Origin: Chloroflexota bacterium
GTDB taxonomy: Bacteria; Chloroflexota; Dormibacteria; CF-121
Length of the DNA: 8,822 nt
Direction: 5' to 3'
Assembly: GCA_005882525.1 (NCBI GenBank)
Contig: VBGO01000134.1
Span: forward strand, 1 to 8,822
Shown: one piece after another, positions 1 through 7,100 of the stretch
How the letters are laid out: each line of letters starts with the position of its first letter
How positions within the stretch are numbered: position 1 is the stretch's first letter
The notes under the pieces: generated by a model
Database searches by the model: none
Told to the model about the DNA's origin: nothing
What the model saw: the letters and a program-made list of their open reading frames with translations, nothing else
Made by a program: the position numbers and the translations under genes

Positions 1-2816
1 TCTCCCGTATTGCTCTGACCGCCCAGCCGATTCATCGCGATCGCGATCGTCTCGTGCGCCTCCGCGGCGATCGAGCCGTGCGACATGGCGCCGGTCGAGA
101 ATCGCCGGACGATCGCCGAGGCGGGCTCGACCTCATGCAGCGGCAGTGGCGGGCCGCCCGGGCGGATGGCCAGCAGATCGCGTGGATGGGTCGGCGGGCG
201 TTCATTGACGAGCCGGGCAAAGCGCTCGTACGACGGATAGCCGTTGCCGTCCGGGCCGGTGGCCACCGCTCGCTGCAGGGCGTGCGCCGCCGACATCTCT
301 TTCGCCGCAGCCCCCGTCGCGTTCACCAGCGCTGCGGCCGTCGCCTTCACCGGCGCCGCTGCCTCCTGGGCCGGCACCGCGGCATGGAGCGCGTCGACGA
401 CGTCCGGGTTCGTGGCATGGTATTCGGTGCCCTGTTTGTGATGCTTGAAGAAGCCCGGACTCACCAGGGATGGCGAGGCCGCCCCAAAGCCGGTGGCGTG
501 GCGCGCCAGCACCTGCTCACCGAGGTCGGTGAACGTCGCGCCGCCGAGCGGCGAGCGCGATCCGGCAAAGGCGAACTCGACGAGGCCCTCATCGAGCCCG
601 ATGATTTCGAAAATCTGCGCCCCCTGGTATCCATCGAGCGTCGAGATCCCCATCTTGGCCATCACCTTGAGGGTGCCGTCCTCGAGCGCCTCCACGTAGC
701 GCTGCTGGGCGGCCCGCCCATCGCCGGCGTCGCCCTTGAGGTGGCCGGCCGACGCCAGCGCCTCGATCGATGCCAATCCCAGCCGCGGACAGATCGCCTG
801 CGCCCCATAGCCGAGGAGACAGACGACGTGGTGGACCTCGCGGGCTTCGTCCGTCTCGACCACGAGGCTCGTCCGGCCGCGCAACCCCCGCCGCATCAGT
901 TGGTGGTGCACGGTCCCGACCGCGAGTAACGCCGGGACCGGCGCGCGTGCCTGGCTGGCCGCCAGGTCGGACACGACCAGGATGGTGGCCCCGGCGCGCA
1001 CCGCCTGCTCGGCATCCCTCGCCAGCCGCTCGCAGGCGGCCTGGAGTCCCGCCGCGCCGTCGGCGACGGGGAAGGTCGCGTCGAGGTCACTCGACGTGAA
1101 GGGGGCTTCGAGCGAGCGCAGCGCCTCCAGCCCTGCCGGATAGAGGACAAATGAATCGAGCTGAACCAGGCGGGCGGCAGCCGGACCGTCGTAGAGCAAC
1201 GGGGCCGGCGGGCCAAGATAGGTGCGCAGCGACATCACCAGCCGCTCGCGCAGATGGTCGATTGGCGGGTTCGTCACCTGCGCGAACCGCTGCTTGAAAT
1301 AGCTGTAGAGGAGCCGCGGCGACTGGGCCAGGACCGATGGCGCGGTATCGTCGCCCATCGAGAAGATCGGCTCCTTGCCCTGGCTCGCCATCGGGCGCAA
1401 GACGTAGGTGAACTCCTCCTTGGTGTAGCCGAAGGCGGCCTGGCGGGCCACGAGGTCGGTCGGGATGTCCTCGGCCGGCTCCCCCGTGTCGGCTGGGTGC
1501 AGTTGCTCATCCAGCCACCGACCGTACGGCTCTTGCGCCGCGAGCCGGCGCTTGATCGCCTCGTTTTCCTGCAGCCCGCCATTCTGTGGATCGACGCAGA
1601 GCATCTCTCCGGGACCGAGCTTGGCTCGACGGACCAGGCCGTGGCCGCCCAGGTCGACGGCGCCGGCCTCGGAGGCGCAGGCGACCAGGCCGTCCTCGCA
1701 TACCGCATAGCGCAGCGGCCGCAGGCCGTTGCGGTCCAGTGCGGCGCCGACCCGAACCCCGTCGGTGAAGACGAGGCCGGCCGGCCCGTCCCACGGTTCC
1801 ATCAGGCAGGCGTGATAGCGGTAGAAATCACGCAGGCCGGGGTCGACGTCGAAACCTTCCCAGGCTTCCGGAACCAGCATGGCCAGCGCCTGCCGCACGT
1901 CGCGGCCTCCCTGCACCAGCAGCTCGAGGGCGTTATCGAGCATCGCCGAGTCGGACCCGGTCTCATCGATGACCGGGACCAGCACCGCTTCGGGGGCGAG
2001 CGAGTCGGAGCCGAGCCGCCCTTCGCGGGCGTGCATCCGGTTGATGTTCCCCTGGATGGTGTTGATCTCTCCGTTGTGGCAGAGCATCCGAAACGGCTGA
2101 GCCCGCTCCCACGACGGCGCGGTGTTGGTGCTGTAGCGCTGGTGGAAAATCGCGAAGGGAGCGATGAATCGCGGATCGCGAAGGTCGGGGTAGAAGGCCG
2201 CCAGCTGGTCCGCCGCGCACATCGCTTTGTAGGTCAGGCTCAGAAACGACATCGACGCCAGGTACCCGCGCAGCCGCGAGGCGGCGATCGCCCGCTCGAC
2301 CCGCTTGCGGGCGCAGTAACCTCGCGCCTCGGCGTCGAAAGCGCCCCCGCCTTCCGCGGTGCTGATGATGGCCTGCTCGATCCGCGGGGCACTGCGTCGC
2401 GCCGCGTCACCGAGCGCCTCAGGCTCGACGGGCACGACCCGCCAGCCGATGACCTGCAGCTGCTCTTGACGGCACGCCGCTTCGAGCAGCTGCCGGAATT
2501 GCTGCCGCTGCCGGTTGCCATCGTCGCCCGGTTCGTTGGAAAGGAAGGCCATGGCAACACCGAGCGGGGCCGAAGGGAAGAGCCCCGCTCGCTGCGCCCA
2601 ATCGCGAAAGAGGGACTGAGGGATGGGAAGCAGGATCCCCGCTCCATCTCCCGAACGGTGGTCGGCGGCGACGGCTCCCCGGTGGCGGACTCGATTCAAT
2701 GCGGCAAGTGCTGCATCGACGATCTCCCGGCTAGCTCGCCCTCCGGCATCGGCGACGAAGCCGATTCCGCACGCGTCGTGCTCGAATCGGGGGTCGTAGA
2801 GGCCCGCGCGTCGCAA
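1..2816 (-). CDS. gltB: Glutamate synthase large (alpha) subunit, 3'-truncated by window edge
   Basis: GltB makes glutamate from glutamine and 2-oxoglutarate (GOGAT) in the cytoplasm, working with the small subunit GltD. I read the frame codon by codon: 938 codons are open from 2816 to the left edge, about 60% of the usual ~1500 residues. Residues 1-15 form a short propeptide ending in FEHDA, followed by Cys16, the expected N-terminal nucleophile of the class II glutaminase domain (CGIGF). Also seen are QRYSTN (226-231), CHNGEINT (246-253) and the SDSAMLDN motif. The central domain follows, with MAKMGIST near 719-726 and DGYQGAQIFEI after it. The FMN/TIM-barrel domain opens with GAMSHGS (909-915) and NRLGGQSNTG. 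The rest of that domain, the 3Fe-4S cysteines and the C-terminal beta-helix lie outside. The start is TTG at 2816: an in-frame TAG lies at 2826-2828 and no ATG or GTG precedes Cys16. No Shine-Dalgarno sits at normal distance. An Ala-rich insertion lies at residues 813-851. Confidence 0.96.
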   Translation of the reverse strand, partial: MRRAGLYDPRFEHDACGIGFVADAGGRASREIVDAALAALNRVRHRGAVAADHRSGDGAGILLPIPQSLFRDWAQRAGLFPSAPLGVAMAFLSNEPGDDGNRQRQQFRQLLEAACRQEQLQVIGWRVVPVEPEALGDAARRSAPRIEQAIISTAEGGGAFDAEARGYCARKRVERAIAASRLRGYLASMSFLSLTYKAMCAADQLAAFYPDLRDPRFIAPFAIFHQRYSTNTAPSWERAQPFRMLCHNGEINTIQGNINRMHAREGRLGSDSLAPEAVLVPVIDETGSDSAMLDNALELLVQGGRDVRQALAMLVPEAWEGFDVDPGLRDFYRYHACLMEPWDGPAGLVFTDGVRVGAALDRNGLRPLRYAVCEDGLVACASEAGAVDLGGHGLVRRAKLGPGEMLCVDPQNGGLQENEAIKRRLAAQEPYGRWLDEQLHPADTGEPAEDIPTDLVARQAAFGYTKEEFTYVLRPMASQGKEPIFSMGDDTAPSVLAQSPRLLYSYFKQRFAQVTNPPIDHLRERLVMSLRTYLGPPAPLLYDGPAAARLVQLDSFVLYPAGLEALRSLEAPFTSSDLDATFPVADGAAGLQAACERLARDAEQAVRAGATILVVSDLAASQARAPVPALLAVGTVHHQLMRRGLRGRTSLVVETDEAREVHHVVCLLGYGAQAICPRLGLASIEALASAGHLKGDAGDGRAAQQRYVEALEDGTLKVMAKMGISTLDGYQGAQIFEIIGLDEGLVEFAFAGSRSPLGGATFTDLGEQVLARHATGFGAASPSLVSPGFFKHHKQGTEYHATNPDVVDALHAAVPAQEAAAPVKATAAALVNATGAAAKEMSAAHALQRAVATGPDGNGYPSYERFARLVNERPPTHPRDLLAIRPGGPPLPLHEVEPASAIVRRFSTGAMSHGSIAAEAHETIAIAMNRLGGQSNTG
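264..380 (-). other. Ala-rich insertion inside gltB, before the FMN domain
   Basis: Residues about 813-851 of GltB, between the conserved end of the central domain (YHATNPDVVDAL) and the pre-FMN segment (SYERFARLVNERP), are low-complexity; about 18 of 40 residues are Ala. In the GltB sequences I know, these two blocks are joined by a short linker of roughly 10-15 residues. The extra stretch begins with DALHAAV and ends with HALQRAV, two similar heptads, so it could have arisen by a local duplication or expansion. The reading frame is intact through it. The family comparison is from memory, not from an alignment. Confidence 0.55.
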
Positions 2817-2895
2817 AGTTGATGGCTACGGTAACCCTTGATGCCGAGCGGTTCCACGGACGAATGCACAGAAAGAACCCGAAGCCGTCGTACCT

Positions 2896-2925
2896 TCTAT
2901 ACAAAGCTCCGACTAACCGTGTCGC
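2896..2925 (-). promoter_or_regulatory. Possible weak sigma70-type promoter for gltB
   Basis: On the minus strand, GCGACA (2925-2920, four matches to TTGACA) is followed after 18 bases by TATAGA (2901-2896, four matches to TATAAT). It would give a leader of roughly 70 bases before the gltB TTG. The -35 element would lie in the last codons of the hydrolase gene. The 97-base gap (2817-2912) holds no clear hairpin with a T-run, so read-through from the upstream operon is equally possible. Weak consensus matches of this kind occur by chance. Confidence 0.25.
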
Positions 2926-3956
2926 TCAGGGTATTTATACGCGATGTTGTTGCAGACGTGGGTACCGTCCGGGTACATCACGAGCGTCGCGTGGGGTGCC
3001 TCGCGAGCGATCCGTTCCGCGTCCGCTGGAGGAAACAGGCCGTCCCGAGCGCCGTGGATGACGAGCAGCGGTTGGGTCACTTTGTCGAGGATGCCTTCGA
3101 GGTTCAGCGTGTACGCCTTGCGCCTCGCCTCGGCCTCGTCTCGCGATTTCGTGTAAAAGATGTAGCCGCCCTTCGTCAGCGGATTGATGTTGTCCCAGCA
3201 CTCCCCGAGGTTGTACGGCCCCGATAGTCCGACTACCGCCCGCAGCCGCGTTTCGTAGGCCGCCGCGCGCGGGCCATAGATCGCGCCCATGCTGATCCCC
3301 ATCAGCCCGATCTTGGTCAGGTCGACATCCAGATCACGTCGCTGGAGGTCGTCGATCAAGGGTGTGATGACCGATTCCCAGTTGACCCGGATCGGGAAGT
3401 GCACCGAGTTCTCGGACTGACCGGGCCCGTCGATGGTCAGCGTGGCCAGCCCGCGGCGGAGGAACTCCTCCTCGATGGCAAACAGCTCCTCCTTCGAGGA
3501 GTCGAGCCCCGGCACGATCAGGATCAGCGGTCGGCGGCGCGCATCGCGAGGACGCCGCAGATGCCCGGGAATGATGCGGCCCTCGAACGGGATCTCGAGA
3601 CGCTCCGCCGGTGGATCCAGGTGTGGAAGGGTCTTGCGGTAGACCGACACGGCGCGGTCGCGGAGCTGGCCGTAGCGCGTGAGATCTTCGAACCAGAGGA
3701 ATTTCCCGAGGTGATAGCACCAGGCCGCCCGCTGGTAGCCGGCGGTCGCCGAGAGGGTGCGACCGTGCTCCTCCGCCGCGCGTCCGAGCGCCTCGTGGAC
3801 CTCGCCCACCGCCTGCCAGTTCGGACCCCAATCTTTCCACTCGGTGGTCGTCGCCACCGTCGCGTCAAAGTCGTTGACGTCGATGCCGTTGGCGACGAAG
3901 CGCGCCCGCCAGTGGTGGGCGGCGACCTGGACCCGGTTGCTGGCTTCCACCGTCAC
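2913..3956 (-). CDS. Alpha/beta hydrolase, 2,6-dihydroxypseudooxynicotine hydrolase-like
   Basis: Predicted cytoplasmic hydrolase of 347 residues with an N-terminal helical domain (about 1-115) and an alpha/beta-hydrolase core. The helical part carries WRARFVANGIDVNDF, YHLGKFLWFED and LPHLDPPAERLEIPFEG, which fit the family of the nicotine-pathway enzyme 2,6-dihydroxypseudooxynicotine hydrolase, a C-C bond hydrolase. Core motifs are the PGLDSSKEE oxyanion-side loop (149-157), TIDGPGQSE (174-182) and the nucleophile elbow GISMGA with Ser222. Asp305 in HGARDGLFPP and His333 in DGTHVCNN complete a plausible triad, and the PLTK block follows at 259-262. The GTG start at 3956 is chosen because AAGGAG (3970-3965) lies 8 bases upstream and GTGA overlaps the oxidoreductase stop; the same frame continues upstream only as a shadow of that gene. 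The protein ends only eight residues after CNNIA, shorter than relatives I recall (about 360-370 residues), possibly through a frameshift. The actual substrate is unknown; nicotine derivatives are only an analogy. Confidence 0.85.
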   Translation of the reverse strand: MTVEASNRVQVAAHHWRARFVANGIDVNDFDATVATTTEWKDWGPNWQAVGEVHEALGRAAEEHGRTLSATAGYQRAAWCYHLGKFLWFEDLTRYGQLRDRAVSVYRKTLPHLDPPAERLEIPFEGRIIPGHLRRPRDARRRPLILIVPGLDSSKEELFAIEEEFLRRGLATLTIDGPGQSENSVHFPIRVNWESVITPLIDDLQRRDLDVDLTKIGLMGISMGAIYGPRAAAYETRLRAVVGLSGPYNLGECWDNINPLTKGGYIFYTKSRDEAEARRKAYTLNLEGILDKVTQPLLVIHGARDGLFPPADAERIAREAPHATLVMYPDGTHVCNNIAYKYPERHG

Positions 3957-5542
3957 CTCACTGTCTCCTTTACCTGGATTGCCTGGTCGAGACTGGACCC
4001 GAGGTCCGCGAGCAGAATCGCGGCGCAATTCCGACCGGGGAGGCCGGAGACCGAACCGCCCGGATGGGTGCAGGCGCCGGTTTGATAGAGCCCTTCCACC
4101 GGCGTGCGGTAGGTGGACCAGCCCTCGACCGGGCGGAACCAGCCACTCTGCTCCGGCGTGCTGGCACCGCCGTGGCACGACCCGCGCCAGTTGGCCGGGT
4201 TGCGGCGCTCGAGATCGAGCGGGCTGTCGACATGCCGGCCCAGCACGATGCGCTCCGAAAGATTCGTCGTCAGCGGCGCCAGTCGCTCGAATAGTCGCGA
4301 CGCCACGTCGTCCTTGACCTCGTCCCAGTGCTCGGGTCCTTCCGCCAGCTCGTAGGGTAGGAAGCTGATCAGCTTGAAGGTGTGCTTGCCAGCCGGCGCG
4401 CGCGACGGGTCGATCACCGTTGGGGTGATGGCGAGGAAGACCGGGTCGTCGAGGTCCAGGCGGCCCTCGCGATAGGCGGACAGCATCCGGCTGAGCGAGG
4501 CGAGCGACTGGAGGCCGCCCATTGTCACACTCTCGATCGGGCCAGACTCGGTCTTGAAGCGAGGCGCCTCGCTCAGCGCGTAATGAGCGGCAAACATGGT
4601 CAGGCTCGGCTTCCAGCGGGCCACGCCCGCCCGATACGCCGCCGGCAGGTTGTCCTCACCGATGATGGCCGGCAGCTGCCGGATGTGAATGGTGGAGACG
4701 ACGGCCTTCGACGCGCGGTAGATCGACCCGTCGGCCGTGACGACACCGGTCGCCCGCCCGCCTTCGACGACGATCCGGGTGACTGGCGTCGACGTGAGAA
4801 CCGTGCCACCGTTCTCCTCGATGATGCGCGCGAGTGCGACCGGTAACCGAATCGATCCGCCTTCGGGCAGGATCCAGCTGAACCGCTGCCGCCCGGCCAC
4901 CAGCGAGAACGCCAGCAGGCCTGTCTCCGGCTCGTCCAGCGGGTGAAGCGTCATGAACGCGATCCAGGCGAAGAACGCGCGCACGTAGTCATCCGTGAAG
5001 CGCTCCGCGATGATGTCGAGCGCAGTCGACCGGCGGATCGCCTGCAACTTCTCTCCCAACGGACTCCCGGCGGTGCGGGCGGCAACCTCCGGCGGGGGCC
5101 GCGGCGGATTCTCCCGCTCATCGTTGACGATGGGCGCCATATCCTGCCAGTCGGCCAACAGCTGACGGTAGGCGTTCGCATCTGCCGCGGAAAATCGGGC
5201 CAGCTCCCCGCAGGTTCGCTCCACGTCGCGCCACATCGTGATGCTGCGACCGTCGCGAAACGGCATCGTGAACACCGGGTCGGGGTAGAGGTAGCGCAGC
5301 CCATATCGGTCAAGTTGCAATTCGTCGTTGCGCATCAACGGGTTGCTCTGGATCAGGTTGTGGGCCGTGGAGCAGGGATCATGGGTGAACCCGGGCAGCG
5401 TGAGTTCCTCGGATGTGGTGTCGCCGCCGATGTGTGCCGCACCCTCCAGGACCAGGACTTTCAAACCCGCACGGGCCGCGTAGGCCGCCGTCAGCAAGCT
5501 GTTGTGGCCGGCGCCGGCGACGACGACGTCCCATTCCCCCAT
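3953..5542 (-). CDS. FAD/NAD(P)-dependent oxidoreductase, phytoene-dehydrogenase-like (COG1233 type)
   Basis: A 529-residue flavoprotein of the phytoene desaturase/amine oxidase fold, predicted to oxidise or desaturate an organic substrate using FAD. The Rossmann dinucleotide motif is at residues 5-33: GAGHNS (10-15) and Glu33, which would bind the adenosine ribose, followed by IGGDTTSEE. Most relatives I know have GAGHNG here, so Ser15 is a mild variant. Relatives' middle-region landmarks are present, such as LPEGGSIRLPVALARIIEENGG and VTRIVVEGGRATGV. The C-terminal FAD block is GLYQTGACTHPGG continuing SVSGLPGRN (from 484). There is no signal peptide. The ATG at 5542 places the glycine motif at the usual distance from the N terminus and lies 5 bases after the livF stop; the upstream in-frame extension to 5695 is a shadow of livF. 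The gene sits between the importer and the hydrolase, suggesting it acts on the imported compound. Carotenoid, amine or ring-compound oxidation are all possible; the family is poorly characterised in bacteria. Confidence 0.9.
   Translation of the reverse strand: MGEWDVVVAGAGHNSLLTAAYAARAGLKVLVLEGAAHIGGDTTSEELTLPGFTHDPCSTAHNLIQSNPLMRNDELQLDRYGLRYLYPDPVFTMPFRDGRSITMWRDVERTCGELARFSAADANAYRQLLADWQDMAPIVNDERENPPRPPPEVAARTAGSPLGEKLQAIRRSTALDIIAERFTDDYVRAFFAWIAFMTLHPLDEPETGLLAFSLVAGRQRFSWILPEGGSIRLPVALARIIEENGGTVLTSTPVTRIVVEGGRATGVVTADGSIYRASKAVVSTIHIRQLPAIIGEDNLPAAYRAGVARWKPSLTMFAAHYALSEAPRFKTESGPIESVTMGGLQSLASLSRMLSAYREGRLDLDDPVFLAITPTVIDPSRAPAGKHTFKLISFLPYELAEGPEHWDEVKDDVASRLFERLAPLTTNLSERIVLGRHVDSPLDLERRNPANWRGSCHGGASTPEQSGWFRPVEGWSTYRTPVEGLYQTGACTHPGGSVSGLPGRNCAAILLADLGSSLDQAIQVKETVR
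3965..3970 (-). promoter_or_regulatory. Shine-Dalgarno AAGGAG for the hydrolase
   Basis: AAGGAG lies in the last codons of the oxidoreductase gene, 8 bases before the GTG at 3956. It decides the hydrolase start in favour of this GTG over the upstream ATG of the same open frame (4178), and over the in-frame GTG at 3950, which would be 14 bases away. Confidence 0.75.
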
Positions 5543-5547
5543 GCCGC

Positions 5548-6312
5548 TCACAGCATTTCGCGTGCGCCGGCACCATCCGGGGTGTTTTCGTCCACTCCGG
5601 CGGCCCGGCCAAGATAGAGCTGCTTCACCTGCGGGTCGTTGAGAAGCTGATCCCCTCTCCCCTCGAGCTTGATGGTCCCCAGCTCGAGGATGCACCCCCG
5701 CTTTGCCGCGGATAATCCCATCCGAGCATTCTGCTCGACGAGGAGGATCGTGGTACCGAGCTCGTTGAGCACCCGCATCTTCTCCACCACGAGCCGAGCC
5801 GCGCGCGGCTCGAGCCCCAGGGTTGGCTCATCTAGTAGGAGCAGAGTCGGCTGGATCACCATCGCCCGGGCGATCTCGACCTGCTTCTGCTCACCACCGC
5901 TCAGGAGTCCGGCAGCCTTATGCCGTTGCTCGACAACGATCGGAAATAGTTCGGCCGCCTGGGCAAGCCCTCGGCGGACCAGCAGTTGGTCGCGCAGGGC
6001 ATACGCGCCCATGAGCACGTTTTCCCAGACGGTCATCTGCGGAAAGGTACTGCGACCCTGGGGAACGTGAGCAATGCCGTCGCGAAACAGCAGATCGGGG
6101 CGGCGGCCGCTGATGTCCTCCTCTCGGAACACGATGCGGCCGCGACGCGGCTTGATGAGACCGGAAATCGTCCGGAGCAGGGTGGATTTGCCGGCCCCAT
6201 TGGGCCCGATCAGACAGACGAAGTCACCCTGCTCGACGGCGAGATCGACGCCGCGCAGGATGTCACCGCCCGATCCGTAGCCGGCGACGACATGCTCGCA
6301 ATGAAGCAGCAT
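5548..6312 (-). CDS. livF: Branched-chain amino acid-type ABC transporter ATP-binding protein LivF
   Basis: Cytoplasmic ATPase of 254 residues powering a HAAT-family importer together with LivG. Walker A is GPNGAGKST (36-44), the Q-loop VPQGRSTFP (83-91), the signature LSGGE (137-141) and Walker B LLLLDEP (157-163). The switch position reads VEQN with Gln194 where most ABC ATPases have His; this is the normal LivF form and separates it from LivG. GLEPRAARLVVE and AKRGCILELG are also LivF-typical. The last ~20 residues after YLGR (ending GAREML) extend slightly beyond many LivF proteins. The ATG at 6312 lies 2 bases after the livG stop and 6 bases after GGAGA. Upstream sequence in this frame, to 6906, is a livG shadow. 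The ligand (amino acid, amide, urea or aromatic acid) cannot be inferred from the ATPase. Confidence 0.95.
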   Translation of the reverse strand: MLLHCEHVVAGYGSGGDILRGVDLAVEQGDFVCLIGPNGAGKSTLLRTISGLIKPRRGRIVFREEDISGRRPDLLFRDGIAHVPQGRSTFPQMTVWENVLMGAYALRDQLLVRRGLAQAAELFPIVVEQRHKAAGLLSGGEQKQVEIARAMVIQPTLLLLDEPTLGLEPRAARLVVEKMRVLNELGTTILLVEQNARMGLSAAKRGCILELGTIKLEGRGDQLLNDPQVKQLYLGRAAGVDENTPDGAGAREML

Positions 6313-6314
6313 CC

Positions 6315-7100
6315 TCAGTCTCCGAGATAGGCGTCGAGGACAGCCGGATCGGCTCGTATCTGCGCCGGAGTGCCCGAAGCGATCACGTGGCCGCGGTGGA
6401 TCACGATGACCGGCTCGCATAGTTGCATGACGAAGCCCATGTTGTGCTCGATGATCAGGAACGTCATCCCGTCGCCGTTGAGCTCTCGAATGTAGGTGGC
6501 CAGGCGGTCGATCATCAGCGGGTTGAGCCCGCCGGCCGGTTCGTCGAGCATGAGCAGCTTTGGTTCGGCCATCAGCGCCGCCGCCAACTCCAGGAGCTTC
6601 TGCTGTCCAAAGGACAGGCTGCCCGCCGGTTCGTTGCGTAGGAAGGCGATGCCAAAGAACTCCAGGAAGGCCTCGGCCCGCTCCCGCTCGTGACCCTTGA
6701 TGCCGGCCGTAAAGAGGGTGCGTAGACCAAGTTGCCGGACGGGCACGATCATGTTCTCGAGCACCGTCATGTTCTTGAAGATCCGCGTGATCTGAAAGGT
6801 CCGGGCGATGCCGAGATGCACGACCTCGTTGGGTCGAAGCCCGCTCAGCAGGGCAGCTCCGAATTGCACCGTCCCGCGCTCCGGTCGATAAAAGCCCGTC
6901 ACGCAATTGAAGAGGGTCGTCTTGCCCGAGCCATTAGGGCCGATCAGCGCCGTGATGCTCCCGGCTTTCACCTCGAGGCTGCACTCCGAGAGCGCGGTGA
7001 TCCCACCAAATGACTTCCCCACCGAACGGATCACCAGATTCGCGTCGGGTTCGGAGATCGGTGGGGCCGGACCACCCCGCTGATCCATGGCAGCACTCAT
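6315..7100 (-). CDS. livG: Branched-chain amino acid-type ABC transporter ATP-binding protein LivG
   Basis: Cytoplasmic ATPase of 261 residues, partner of LivF. Walker A is GPNGSGKTT (54-62), the Q-loop is in ARTFQITRIF (99-108), the signature LSFGQ (162-166), Walker B LLMLDEP (182-188) and the switch His219 in IIEHNM. AGGLNP after Walker B is characteristic of LivG. The first ~20 residues are a Pro/Ala-rich extension before the core (LVIRSVGKSFGG). The ATG at 7100 overlaps the livM stop (ATGA, 7100-7097) and has GGAGG 7 bases upstream, so it is preferred over a second in-frame ATG at 7088. Translation is probably coupled to livM. Confidence 0.95.
   Translation of the reverse strand: MSAAMDQRGGPAPPISEPDANLVIRSVGKSFGGITALSECSLEVKAGSITALIGPNGSGKTTLFNCVTGFYRPERGTVQFGAALLSGLRPNEVVHLGIARTFQITRIFKNMTVLENMIVPVRQLGLRTLFTAGIKGHERERAEAFLEFFGIAFLRNEPAGSLSFGQQKLLELAAALMAEPKLLMLDEPAGGLNPLMIDRLATYIRELNGDGMTFLIIEHNMGFVMQLCEPVIVIHRGHVIASGTPAQIRADPAVLDAYLGD
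6319..6323 (-). promoter_or_regulatory. Shine-Dalgarno GGAGA for livF
   Basis: GGAGA within the last sense codons of livG, 6 bases before the livF ATG at 6312. It supports that start and implies coupled translation of livG and livF. Confidence 0.65.

Noticed and set aside
34..54. Repeated GCGATC palindromes resembling the cyanobacterial HIP1 octamer
   Set aside because: They encode the alternating Ile-Ala codons of the conserved ETIAIAMNRLGG segment and occur at no other dense site, so codon choice explains them.
54..929. Plus-strand open frame (291 codons) at the left edge
   Set aside because: It is the antisense shadow of gltB central and FMN-domain codons, with a compositionally odd Arg-rich product.
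1254..2822. Long plus-strand open frame (522 codons) opposite gltB
   Set aside because: It is antisense to an unmistakable GltB coding frame, its product is Arg/Gly/Val/Asp-rich with no recognisable motif, and such mirror frames are common in high-GC genes.
5728..5736. Missing switch His (Gln194) in LivF as a sign of a dead ATPase
   Set aside because: VEQN at this position is the standard LivF form; all other ATPase motifs are intact.
5669..5831. Plus- and minus-strand Ser/Arg-rich short frames inside livF
   Set aside because: They are compositional shadows of the livF codons and have no start context or motif.
6313..6906. Upstream extension of the livF frame over livG
   Set aside because: It overlaps the whole Walker B to signature region of livG in another frame and shows no domain of its own.
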